Source: PNOJ01 sp016706845 (GTDB lineage Bacteria > Krumholzibacteriota > Krumholzibacteriia > LZORAL124-64-63). From it: a stretch of 20,302 nucleotides of DNA. The notes beneath the pieces were generated by a model. The model had not been told where the DNA came from, ran no database searches, and saw only the letters and a list, made by a program, of their open reading frames with translations. Positions within the stretch are counted from its first letter, which is position 1, and every line of letters starts with the position of its first letter. This document shows, in pieces, positions 1 through 8,731 of the stretch. The position numbers and the translations under genes are program-made. The DNA lies in the NCBI GenBank assembly GCA_016706845.1, contig JADJIV010000042.1:1-20302 (forward strand), written 5' to 3'.

Positions 1-1153
1 AGGTGGCCGCGCAGGTAATCGATCCGGCGGGCGTCGGCGATGCGGCCGTCCGGGCCCGGCGGGTCGTCGTAGGCCGCACCGTTCTCGGTGATCAGGAGCC
101 GGCGCGGCGCGTAGTCGCGCACGAGGCGCAGCAGGCTCTCGTGCAGGCATTCGGGCCGGACCTCCCAGCCCATGTCCGTGACCGCCGCCGGCGGCGCCGG
201 CGGCACCGCCTCGCGGCGGCCGTCCGCGCCCGCGCGCATCACGACGCGGCTGTAGTAGTTGATGCCGAGGAACGAGAGCGGCTGCGAGATGGCGGCGAGG
301 TCGCCGTCCCGCACGAACGGCAGCTCCGGACCGGCGAGGTGGCCGGCGGCGATGCGGTCGGCTACGGCGTCCGCCGGATACTCCCCGCGGAACAGGGGAT
401 CCAGGTACCAGCGGTTGAAGAAGCCGTCGAACCAGCGGGCGGCGTCGCGGTCAGCCTCGCCGTCGGTGGCCGGGTGGGCGGGGCAGTAGTTCGTCACCAC
501 TCCGACCTCGGCGCCGGACACGTTGCCACGGATCGCCGCCGACGCGCGGGCGTGCGAGAGCAGCAGGTGGTGCGCGACGCGCAGGGCCTCGGCCGGATCG
601 GTGTGACCGGGCGCGTGCGGCCCCTCCTCGTGTCCGAGCGTCGCCACGCACCAGGGCCCGCTGCGGGTGGTCCACCAGCGACCCGGTCGCCGAGGCGCCG
701 CGCGACCGCCGTGGCATATTCGGCGAAGGCGTCGACCGTGTCGCGCGACGACCAGCCGCCGCGGTCCTGCAGGGCCTGGGGCAGGTCCCAGTGGTAGAGC
801 GTCGGCAGAGGTTCGAGCCCGGCCTCCAGCAGCGCGTCGATCAGCGCATCGTAGAAGCCGAGGCCAGCGGCGTTGACGGTCCCGCGGCCCTCGGGCAGGA
901 CCCGCGGCCAGGCGATCGAGAAGCGGTAGGCGTTCAGGCCCATCCGCTGCATGAGATCGACGTCCTCGCGCCAGCGGTGGTAGTGGTCGCAGGCCACGCC
1001 GGGGTCGGAGCCGTCGGCGATCTTGCCGGGCGTTTCGGCGAAGCGGTCCCAGATCGAGTCGCCGCGCCCGTCGTCGCGGCGCGCGCCCTCGATCTGCTGG
1101 GCGGAGGTGGCGACACCCCACAGGAATCCTTCAGGAAAACGATGGCGGGTCAC
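1..1153 (-). CDS. GH1 family beta-glucosidase, 3' end outside window, one frameshift
   Basis: Glycoside hydrolase family 1 retaining enzyme, probably cytoplasmic because no signal peptide is visible. It would cleave terminal beta-linked glucose from oligosaccharides. The start is GTG at 1153-1151, preceded by GGGGAGG about 9 nt upstream. The N-terminus carries the GH1 signature (FLWGVATSAQQIEG, residues 10-23). Further on are FSIAWPRVLPEG and LYHWDLPQAL. The nucleophile motif ITENG is intact, with its Glu codon at 86-84. About 384 residues of a usual 440-480 are in the window. The frame breaks near 678-680 after GDRV: one base is missing, and the protein resumes as WWTT...GPWCVATLGHEEGPHAPG. 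The acid/base motif, normally T-x-N-E-P, reads TTRSGP here, so the catalytic Glu is replaced by Gly (codon 659-657). It is divergent from the 1394 gene, and the neighbours suggest beta-1,3-gluco-oligosaccharides as substrate. The family is certain; the substrate is inferred. Confidence 0.85.
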
Positions 1154-1393
1154 GGTCCTTCGCCTCCCCTCACGCCGTGGTCCACCGGAGTTTCCGTCAG
1201 CGCCCGGTCAGCAGGCAAGCCCCGGAAAACCCAGAAAAAAATCTTTGTTCGGACTCCGAACATAGTGTATGATATTGATGGCCCTGTCAAGGCAGGAATC
1301 CGCGCGGGCGGGCGCGTCGCCGCCATCGCCCGACGCGGTCGACCTGACGCGGTCCGCAGGTGCGGGAGCCGTCTTCAACGAGAGGTTGTCGAG
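1154..1393. promoter_or_regulatory. Divergent intergenic region between GH1 and the secreted jelly-roll protein gene
   Basis: This 240-bp spacer separates the minus-strand GH1 start from the plus-strand start at 1394. It includes an AT-rich core (about 1228-1280) inside GC-rich flanks. The core holds the palindromic promoter described separately. The operator sits about 95 bp upstream of the GH1 start, so it could control both directions. I saw no convincing separate promoter for GH1. The plus-strand 5' UTR would be about 110 nt and holds GAGAGG 8 nt before the ATG at 1394. Confidence 0.6.
1245..1273 (+). promoter_or_regulatory. Sigma70-type promoter with embedded 17-bp palindromic operator
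   Basis: The -35 is TTGTTC (1245-1250) and the -10 is TATGAT (1268-1273), with a 17-nt spacer. The perfect palindrome TGTTCGGACTCCGAACA (1246-1262) overlaps the -35 and fills most of the spacer, a usual position for a repressor site. The stretch CCGAACATAGTGTATGAT recurs with only two changes in the promoter of the 8418 gene on the other strand. The match in both palindrome and -10 context makes shared regulation likely. The regulator is not identified, and no regulator gene is in the window. Confidence 0.75.
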
Positions 1394-2365
1394 ATGAACA
1401 CCAAGGTCACCACGATCGTTGCGGCAGCGGCTCTGCTCTGCCTGCTCTCCGGGGTCAGCCAAGCGCTCACGCCCTACACCCAGACCTTCGAAGGCATGCC
1501 CCTGCCGGCGGCCGGGCGACTGATCGGCGACGGCTGGCTGGTCTACGGCAACGCCTTCAACCCGTCGATGGTCTGGATGTACGGTTACGGCCCCTACCCC
1601 GCTCCCAACGACGGCGCCGCGTTCTGCGCGGTCGCGACCGGCGAGGGCGGCGTCGATCAGGGCAGCAGGCAGCTGTCGGTCTACGGCGACTACCAGAACC
1701 AGGCCCAGGGCGGCGGCAACTGGATCCAGGCGAACATCTTCAAGGAGCAGACGATCGTCGCCGACGACGTCGGCGACACCTGGGTCTTCGCGTTCCAGGC
1801 CAAGATGGGCAACCTCGGCGGCGGCTCGACGGCCATGGCGTTCATCAAGACCATCGACCCCGCCAGCGGCTACGCGATGACCAACTTCGTGACCGCCGAC
1901 ATGACCGCGATCCCCGCGACCTGGGGCGGCTACCAGGTCTCGCTCACGATCGACGCCGGTCTGGTCGGCCAGCTGTTCCAGTTCGGCTTCATGAACCTCG
2001 TCACGCTGTTCGAGCCCTCGGGCATCTTCTACGACAACGTGGACTTCCACCTGGACGACTCCACCGCCGCGCCCGCCGCGGCGCTGCCCGGCGTCAGGCT
2101 CGCGCAGAACCATCCCAATCCGTTCAACCCGTCCACGCGCGTCGAGTTCGCGCTGGACGCCGCCGGCCCGGTCGAGGTCGCGGTGTACGACCTCGGCGGC
2201 CGCCGCATCGCCGTGCTGGCGGACGGCACGTTCGCCGCCGGCGCGCACAGCGCGGTCTGGGACGGGCGCGACGGCGACGGCCGGGCCGCCCCGGCCGGGC
2301 AGTACCGCTGCGTCCTGAGGACGGCGGCCGGCGACGTGTCCCGCAGCATGACCCTGGTGAAGTAG
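1394..2365 (+). CDS. Secreted jelly-roll-like (putative carbohydrate-binding) protein with C-terminal T9SS/FlgD-Ig-like domain
   Basis: A 323-residue exported protein. Residues 1-24 form a signal peptide (hydrophobic core AAAALLCLLSG, likely cleavage after SQA). Residues 25-222 are a beta-rich, aromatic-rich domain I cannot assign to a named family. Residues about 236-323 are a FlgD-Ig-like domain with HPNPFNPST, VAVYDLGGRR, GAHSAVWDGRD and GQYRC, the type treated as a type IX secretion sorting domain. Residues 110-215 align by eye with the middle of the 7726-8418 product: IQANIFKEQ against MEANLYAQV, and MAFIKTIDP against LAFIKDFAP. It is the first gene after the palindromic promoter and is followed 113 bp later by the GH149 gene. 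Position among glucanases and lack of catalytic motifs suggest a surface glycan-binding role, which is inference. The ATG is preceded by GAGAGG. Confidence 0.8.
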   Translation: MNTKVTTIVAAAALLCLLSGVSQALTPYTQTFEGMPLPAAGRLIGDGWLVYGNAFNPSMVWMYGYGPYPAPNDGAAFCAVATGEGGVDQGSRQLSVYGDYQNQAQGGGNWIQANIFKEQTIVADDVGDTWVFAFQAKMGNLGGGSTAMAFIKTIDPASGYAMTNFVTADMTAIPATWGGYQVSLTIDAGLVGQLFQFGFMNLVTLFEPSGIFYDNVDFHLDDSTAAPAAALPGVRLAQNHPNPFNPSTRVEFALDAAGPVEVAVYDLGGRRIAVLADGTFAAGAHSAVWDGRDGDGRAAPAGQYRCVLRTAAGDVSRSMTLVK

Positions 2366-2390
2366 GATTTGAAGTAGCCTGCGCGATCAC

Positions 2391-2419
2391 GGAGGGGACG
2401 GGCTCCGCCGTCCCCCTCC
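2391..2419 (+). terminator. Strong intergenic hairpin between 1394 gene and GH149 gene
   Basis: GGAGGGGACGG (2391-2401) pairs with CCGTCCCCCTCC (2408-2419) around a 6-nt loop, with one bulged C. No U-tract follows, so a classical intrinsic terminator is doubtful. It may be a partial terminator or an mRNA-stabilising 3' hairpin that lets the upstream binding protein be made in excess over the phosphorylase. Confidence 0.5.
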
Positions 2420-2478
2420 CACCCTCCACCGAAACGGGGCCTCCATGTCCACGCAACACACCGTCAGGCAGGCGAAAC

Positions 2479-5400
2479 ATGGAGGGTAAGCCGGCGCCCG
2501 CACGTCCCCTGACCCCGGCAGCGCTCCCGTTTTCGGCGCCCACGGGCGGCTTCGTCACGCTCGACGGGGAGCCGTTCTACCGCATCGCGGCCTACGACAG
2601 CCTCGAGCCATTCCTGATGACCCTGGCCAACGACGCCGACCTGTGGCTGTTCATCTCGTCTCGCGGCGGCCTGACCGCGGGCCGGATCGACCCGGACGGG
2701 GCGCTGTTCCCCTACGTGACGGTCGACGAGCTGCACGACGCCCACCACCACACCGGTCCGCGCACGCTGATCCGCCTGGCGTCCGCCGACGGGGCGACGA
2801 CCCTGTGGGAACCGTTCGCCGACCGCGCCGGCGAGGCGCAGGTCGAGAGGAACCTCTACAAGAGCGCCGCCGGCACGCGCCTCGTCTTCGAGGAGATCGA
2901 CCACGCGCTCGGCCTGGCGTTCCGGCACGAGTGGGCCGGCTGCGACGAGTTCGGGTGGGTGCGCACCGCCACGCTGGAGAACCGGTCCGGCGCGACCCGG
3001 CGCCTCGACCTGCTGGACGGTTTGCTCAACGTGCTGCCTCACGGGGCGCCGCTGAGCCTGTACCAGCAGACGCCGAACCTGGTCGACGCCTACAAGAAGT
3101 CCGAAATCGATCCCGCCACGGGCCTGGGGGTGTTCTCGCTGACCGCCGGCATCACCGATCGGGCCGAGGCTCTGGAATCGCTGAAGGCCAACGTCGTCTG
3201 GTGCTGCGGGCTCGCGGGAAGCCGCCGCCACCTGTCGCGCCGGTCGCTCGACGACTTCCGCCGCGGCGCGCCGCCGCCGCCGACACGACGCTCAACGGCG
3301 TCCGCGGCAACTACCTGGTCGGCGCGAGCCTGAAGCTGGGTCCGGGCGCCGCGGTGCGCTGGCGCCTGGTCTGCGACACCGGCCGCGACCACGTCGCGGT
3401 CGCGGCCCTGCGGCGACTGCTGCGCGAGGAACCGGACCTGGACGCCCGCGTCGCCGCGGCGCTGGACCGGGCCGGCGAGGGTCTGCGGCGCAACGTCGCC
3501 GCCGCCGACGGCCTGCAGGCCACCGGCCGCCCCGAGGCCTGGGCCCATCACTTCGCGAACGTCCTGTTCAACAACATGCGCGGCGGCGTCTTCTGGCGGA
3601 ACGAGACGGCGCCCGCCGACGATTTCGCCGCCTTCGTGCACGCCCGCGACCGCGGGGTCGTCGCGCGCCGGCGCGGGCTGCTGGACGCCCTGCCCGAGTC
3701 GCCGTCGATCCGCGAGCGCTGCGAGGCGGCCGTCGCCTCCGGCGACTCCGATCTCGTGCGGTACGCCCTGGAGTACCTGCCCCTGCACTTCGGGCGCCGC
3801 CACGGCGACCCGAGCCGGCCCTGGAACACGTTTTCGATCCGCGCGCGGGGCCACGGCGGGGTCCGCTCGCTGGGCTACGAGGGCAACTGGCGGGACATCT
3901 TCCAGAACTGGGAGGCCCTCTGCGTCTCCTACCCCGGGTTCCTGCCGAACGTCGTCGCCAAGTTCGTCAACGCCTCGACGGTCGACGGCTTCAATCCCTA
4001 CCGCGTCTCCCGCGACGGCGTGGACTGGGAGACCGTCAAGCCGTCGGATCCCTGGAGCAACATCGGCTACTGGGGCGATCACCAGGTGGTCTACCTGCTG
4101 CGCCTGCTCGAGCTCTGGCACCGCCACGAGCCCGCCGCGTTCGGCGCGGCGCTCGGCGACCGGATCTACACCTACGTCGAGGTGCCGTACCGCATCAAGC
4201 CCTACGCCGAGATCCTGAAGAACCCGAGCGACACGATCGAGTTCGACACGGAGCTCGCGGCGCGGATCGGGGCGCGCGTCGCCGCCGTCGGCACCGACGG
4301 CAAGCTGCTGCACGGCGGGGACGGCGCGGTCCGCCGCGCGAACCTGTTCGAGAAGCTGCTGGTGCCCGCGTTGTCCAAGCTGTCGAACCTGGTTCCCGAC
4401 GCCGGCATCTGGATGAACACGCAGCGCCCGGAGTGGAACGACGCGAACAACGCGCTGGCCGGCGGCGGCGTCTCGGTGGTCACGCTCTGCCACCTGCGGC
4501 GCTACCTGGCATTCCTCGCCGAACGCTTCGCGTCGGCCGGCGAGGCCGAGCTGCCCGTCGCGGCCGAGATCGCCGCCTGGTTCGACGGCGTCGCGCAGGT
4601 CCTGGAGGAGGAGGCGCTCCCGGCCGGCGCGGGCGCGCTCGACCCGCGCGAGCGCAAGCGGCTGCTGGACCGTCTCGGCGGCGCCTTCGACGGCTACCGC
4701 CGGGCGGCGTACGCGGGCGGGCTGAACGGCGACGTCGGCCTCGCGCCGGCGCGCGCCGCCCGCCTGTGCCGCACCGCCCTGGCCTGGACCGAACGCAGCC
4801 TCGCGGCCAACCGCCGCGACGACGGCCTGTACCACGGCTACAACCTGCTGCACTCTCCCCCGACGCCTCCCGGGCCGAGGTGGCCGTCTGCCGGTGATGC
4901 TCGAGGGCAGGTCGCCGCGCTCGATTCGGGCGCGCTGGACCCGGCCGCATCGCTCGCGGTGATCGAGCAGCTGTTCGCCAGCGACCTCTACCGCCCGGAC
5001 CGCCGGAGCTTCCTGCTGTACCCGGAACGCGAGCTGCCGGGATTCCTGGCGCGCAACCTCGTGCCGGACGACCTCGCCGGGGCGGTGCCCCTGCTGCGGG
5101 AGTCGCTCGCCGCCGGCGACGACGCCCTGGTCGCCCGCGACGCCGACGGCGCCCTCCGCTTCGCCGCCGGCCTGCGCAACGAACGCGACCTCGAAGCGGC
5201 GCTCGACAAGCTGGCCGAGCGCCCCGGCCTGGCCGGGACCGTCGCCCGCGACCGCGAGGCCGTGCGCGAGCTTTACGAACGGGTGTTCCGCCACCGCTCC
5301 TACACCGGGCGCTCCGGCGTGATGTACGGTTACGAGGGGCTGGGCTGCATCTACTGGCACATGGTCGCGAAGCTGCTGCTGGCGACCCAGGCGGCCGCCC

Positions 5401-5957
5401 TGCGCGCCGAGAGCGAGGGCTCGCCGGCCGCGATCCGCGACGGCCTGGCCGCGGCCTACTTCCGCATCCGCGCCGGCCTCGGCCCCGAGAAGAGCGTCGC
5501 GGAGTTCGGCGCCTTCCCGACCGATCCCTACTCGCACACCCCGGCCCACGGCGGCGCCAAGCAGCCGGGAATGACCGGCCAGGTGAAGGAGGAGATCCTG
5601 GCCCGGTTCGGCGAGCTGGGCGTGAGCGTGTCCGACGGCGCCGTGCGCTTCCGCCCGCACCTGCTGCGGGAGGACGAATTCCTCGCGCAGCCTTCCGCCT
5701 TCCGGTACTACGATGTGGAGGGTCGCGAACGGACCATCGCCCTGTCAGCCGGCCAGCTGGCGTTCACCTACTGCCAGGTGCCGATCGTGTACACCCGGAG
5801 CGAAGGACCGGCGCGTCTGCGCGTCACGTGCGCCGACGGCTCGTCGACCCGGGACGACGGCGACAGGTTGTCCCCGGCCACGAGCACCGAGCTGTTCGCC
5901 CGCAGCGGCCGGGTCGCACTGATCGAGGTCGGTGTCAGCCTGCCGCGCCCGGCCTGA
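2479..5957 (+). CDS. Large glycan phosphorylase, probably GH149 (beta-1,3-oligoglucan phosphorylase), frameshifted
   Basis: The repaired length is 1160 residues, matching the roughly 1100-residue GH149 family. No signal peptide is present, so it is cytoplasmic. GH149 enzymes reversibly phosphorolyse beta-1,3-gluco-oligosaccharides to alpha-glucose 1-phosphate. Landmarks are an N-terminal beta domain (GGFVTLDGEPFYRI), NNMRGGVFWRNE, YEGNWRDIFQNWEAL, KFVNASTVDGFNPYR, SNIGYWGDHQVVYLLRLLE and PEWNDANNALAGGGVS. The last contains the WND motif which in related GH94 carries the catalytic Asp (codon 4440-4442, about residue 655). The frame breaks near 3268-3281 in a GCC-rich tract. Three further single-base losses lie between about 4856 and 4909, between which SPDASRAEVAV and LPVMLEG can be read in other frames. 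The ATG at 2479 is the likeliest start, although its ribosome site (AGGCAGGCGA) is weak. It lies 56 bp before the GH16 gene, probably in one operon. GH161 or an unnamed GH94-like family is the alternative. Confidence 0.72.
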
Positions 5958-6013
5958 CACCCGCGGCGCCAACCAGCGGCCCGGCGCGGCCGGACCCGCA
6001 CCAGGAGCCGACC

Positions 6014-7635
6014 ATGCAGCCCAAGCCGACGCTGCCAGCGCCCGCCCGCGCAGCGCTCCTCGCCTTCGTCATGGTGGCGGCTCTCGCCGGCGCCGCGCCC
6101 GCCCAGTGCATCCTGGCCAATCCCAGCTTCGAAGTCGCCGGCTCCGGCGGCGTCGTCTTCGGCGGCTGGAACCAGTTCGGTTCGGTCGGGCTCTCGACGA
6201 TCGCCAGCCACGGCCACAAGGCCGCGCGCGTGCGGGGGCCCGACGCAGGCGGCTGGGACGTGTCCGGCTTCTGGCAGGCGCACGCCTGCACCGCGGGCGA
6301 GTCGTTCGAAGTGACCGGCAACGTGCTGGTCCCGTCGCTCAGGCCCCTGACCGGAGCGTGCCTCGCCCTGGTCAACGTGGAATGGCGCGACGGCGCCGGC
6401 AACCTGATCGACTACGACGCCAACACCGTCGCCACCGCGAGCAGCGCGACCGACACGTACCTCCCCTTCGCGCTGACGGCCGGGCCGGCGCCGGCGGGCA
6501 CCGCCACGGCCCGCCTGCTGCTCGGCGTGCTGCAGAGCCCGTCCGATCCCTCGCCCGACGTCTACTACGACCAGGTCACGTTCTATGCCACCGCCGCGCC
6601 GACGATCGACGACGTGCAGTGGAACGACTTCCCCGGAGGCAGGACCCTGGATTTCGCCGGCCGCCTCTGGCGCGTCAAGGGCCCGGGCTACTACGGCCCC
6701 GGCGGCAACCTCTTCAGCGACTCCCAGGCGAGCGTCTGGGTCGATGCGGCCGGGGCCCTGCACCTGACGGCGCAGAGGGTCGGCAGCAACTGGTACTGCA
6801 CCGAGGTCGCCGCCGAGGAGGCGCTCGGCTACGGCGACTACGTGGTGACGACGGCCGGCCGGCTCGACCTGCTCGATCCCCAGGTCGTGCTCGGCCTGTT
6901 CCTGTGGGAGTACGGCCCCTGCTGGGACGAGGGCTACCTCTGGTGGAACGCGTTCAACGAGATCGACATCGAGTACAGCCGCTGGGGCGACCCCTCGCAG
7001 GGGATCGGGCAGTTCGTGGCCCAGCCCTGGGACTGGAGCGGCAACCTGACCCGCTTCGACGCCGCGTTCGCCGCCGGCGAGATCGTCAGCCACGCGATGC
7101 GCTGGCTGCCCGACCGCGTCGAATTCCGCGTCTGGCGCGGCGGTCCGCAGGACGAGTCGGCCGGGACCCTGATCCGGGCCTGGACCTACACCGGCCCGCA
7201 CATCCCGCGTCCCGAGCAGCCGCGGACACACCTGAACATCTGGAAGCTCTCGGGCACGCCGGCGACGAACCAGGAGGTCGTGATCAGCGACTTCAGGTTC
7301 GTGCCGGAAGGCGCGACCGCCGTCCCCGACGACCGCCGCCCCGGCATGCCCATGGTCGCGGCAGGCCGCCTGCTGCCCGCCGCGCCAAACCCCTTCAACC
7401 CCTCCACGACGCTGCGCTTCGAACTCGACCGCGCCGGTCGGATCGAACTCGAGATCTTCGACCTGGCGGGCCGGCGCGTGCGGACGCTGGCCCGCGGCGA
7501 TTTCCCGGCCGGGGCCCACGCCGTCGAGTGGGACGGATGCGACGGCGAGGAGCGGCGCTGCCGTCGGGCACCTACCTGGTCCGGCTGCGGGGCGACGACT
7601 TCATCGAAACCGGCGGCCTGTCCCTCGTCAGGTGA
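6014..7635 (+). CDS. Secreted CBM-GH16 endo-beta-glucanase with T9SS/FlgD-Ig-like C-terminus, frameshifted near the end
   Basis: The repaired length is 540 residues. The layout is a signal peptide (about 1-31, cleavage near APAQ), a jelly-roll module beginning ILANPSFE typical of CBM4/9/16-like domains (about 32-195), a GH16 domain (about 200-435), and a FlgD-Ig-like sorting domain (about 450-540, APNPFNPST). The catalytic signature is EIDIE: nucleophile E316, D318 and acid/base E320. WYCTEV, DLLDPQVVLGLF and GNLTRFD fit the GH16 fold. Such enzymes hydrolyse beta-1,3 or mixed beta-1,3/1,4-glucans outside the cell. The ATG has AGGAG 6 nt upstream. The frame slips near 7546-7555, one base missing, and resumes as ALPSGTYLVRLRGDDFIETG to a TGA at 7633-7635. 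It probably shares a transcript with the GH149 gene. The family is firm; substrate specificity is inferred from the neighbours. Confidence 0.87.
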
Positions 7636-7656
7636 ACGCGCCCCGGCGGTTACGCA

Positions 7657-7692
7657 GAAGAAGGGGGTCCGGCGTCGCCGGACCCCCTCTTC
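7657..7692. terminator. Bidirectional terminator hairpin between convergent genes
   Basis: AGGGGGTCCGGCG (7662-7674) is perfectly complementary to CGCCGGACCCCCT (7676-7688). The stem extends outward with GAAG (7657-7660) pairing CTTC (7689-7692) past a bulged A. It lies between the stop of the GH16 gene (7635) and the stop of the convergent minus-strand gene (7726), the expected place for a shared terminator. Confidence 0.75.
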
Positions 7693-7725
7693 ATCGCGCG
7701 CAGCGGCGCGACGCGGGCGAGATGT

Positions 7726-8418
7726 CTAGTAGAGAGCCTTGATCGTGCCCCAGCTCATGGTCTCCGAGGAAACCGTGCCTTCCGGACCGACGACCAGCGT
7801 GCCGAAGGGAGCCAGGTCGGTGACCCAGACGTTGACGCCGGTGGTCTGGAAGCCCCACTGCACGTGGCGGGCCGGATCGTTGATGGCGACCTGCGACAGG
7901 CTGAACGGCCCGGGCGAGGACAGGACCACCGTGGTCTGCACGAACGACGAGAAGTCGGGGGCGAAGTCCTTGATGAAGGCCAGGACCGTGTGGGCGCTGG
8001 TCAGGGTGTTGGACAGGACCTCGCCGGAGAACGTCACGGTCTGGCCCGCGAGGGCGCCATCGACCTGGGCGTAGAGGTTGGCTTCCATGATCTTGTTGCC
8101 CGGCGCGCCCGGACCGCCGCAGTTCGGCGGCGTAACCCCGCCGACGCACTGGTACCAGTACTCGTTCGGATCGCCGATCGTGTTCGGCCCCAGGGTCAGG
8201 ATGGAGCCGCTGTAGACGGCCGTCAGATCGCCGATTCCCCAGCCGCTGCCCCACTGGAAGTTGTTGGCCAAATCGAACACGTTCATGTACCCGAAGGTGA
8301 TCGCCGCCGGATCGACCGTGACGTCGGTCTGCGCCTGGGCGACGGCCGCGCCGAACGACACGAGCGCGAGCACGATCAACAGTGCGCGAAGAGCGACGTT
8401 ACCATTTGTCCTCATCAT
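7726..8418 (-). CDS. Secreted jelly-roll-like protein, homologue of the 1394-2365 product, no sorting domain
   Basis: A 230-residue exported protein. Residues 1-29 form a signal peptide (ALLIVLALVSFGAAVAQA, then QTDVTV). The mature part is beta-rich with aromatic clusters (FQWGSGWGIGD, EYWYQC) and two cysteines (C91, C100) that may form a disulfide. Residues 108-215 align by eye with the 1394-2365 protein (EANLYAQV, VLAFIKDFAPDFSSFVQT, WGFQTTGVNVWV). Unlike that protein it ends right after the domain, without a FlgD-Ig-like tail. AAGGAG lies 5 nt before the first of two adjacent ATG codons. It is driven by the palindromic promoter at 8545-8574, nearly the same as that of the 1394 gene. I do not recognise a named family. 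Glycan binding next to GH16 and GH17 is the most economical guess. Confidence 0.75.
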   Translation of the reverse strand: MMRTNGNVALRALLIVLALVSFGAAVAQAQTDVTVDPAAITFGYMNVFDLANNFQWGSGWGIGDLTAVYSGSILTLGPNTIGDPNEYWYQCVGGVTPPNCGGPGAPGNKIMEANLYAQVDGALAGQTVTFSGEVLSNTLTSAHTVLAFIKDFAPDFSSFVQTTVVLSSPGPFSLSQVAINDPARHVQWGFQTTGVNVWVTDLAPFGTLVVGPEGTVSSETMSWGTIKALY

Positions 8419-8544
8419 GACGACTCCTTGATTTGAAGTGCGCGGTCCCTGGGGTTTTTGCGGAATGCCCGGATGCCTGGACGCCGCCCCGTGCGGCTGT
8501 CGACGATCTGGCCCTCACAGGATCGAGACATCTCCACCGGGAAG

Positions 8545-8574
8545 ATTATAGACTATGTTCGGTGACCGAATCAA
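8545..8574 (-). promoter_or_regulatory. Consensus sigma70 promoter with embedded TTCGG-N3-CCGAA operator
   Basis: Read on the minus strand, the -35 is TTGATT (8574-8569) and the -10 is a perfect TATAAT (8550-8545), with an 18-nt spacer. The 13-bp palindrome TTCGGTCACCGAA (8570-8558) starts inside the -35. The following CCGAACATAGTCTATAAT matches the 1394 promoter at 16 of 18 positions. It drives the 7726-8418 gene with a leader of about 120 nt. Confidence 0.75.
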
Positions 8575-8710
8575 GTAGATTTTCAGGAGATTAAAATAGT
8601 GATGAATTGTTAATTTTTAGCAGGTATCGCAAATAATGAGATGAATCGTGAAAGAATTTCCCGGGCTCCCAACCCACGAACTTGTTGGCCGGCATGTCGG
8701 TTTCTGGTAC

Positions 8711-8731
8711 TTTGTTCGGGTCTCGTACAAA
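8711..8731. promoter_or_regulatory. Third, degenerate copy of the palindromic operator upstream of GH17
   Basis: TTTGTTCG (8711-8718) is mirrored by CGTACAAA (8724-8731) with one mismatch. The left side, CTTTGTTCGG (8710-8719), is identical over 10 bp to the left side of the operator at 1246-1262. It lies about 176 bp upstream of the GH17 ATG. No good -10 is found at the matching distance on either strand, so this may be an operator without its own promoter or a decayed copy. Confidence 0.45.

Noticed and set aside
3268..3281. Phase-variable repeat in the GH149 gene (GCC/CCG tract)
   Set aside because: Only about four trinucleotide units, and a trinucleotide change would not alter the frame; a missing single base is the simpler reading.
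3090..5660. Very long open frame (856 codons) on the minus strand opposite the GH149 gene
   Set aside because: It is the mirror of a GC-rich gene with conserved enzyme motifs on the plus strand; the minus-strand product is low-complexity, rich in Arg, Gly, Val and Ala, without domains.
8591..8695. 34-codon minus-strand ORF starting MPANKFVGWEPG in the AT-rich divergent region
   Set aside because: No ribosome site, its start lies almost at the degenerate operator, and nothing recognisable is encoded; too short to support.
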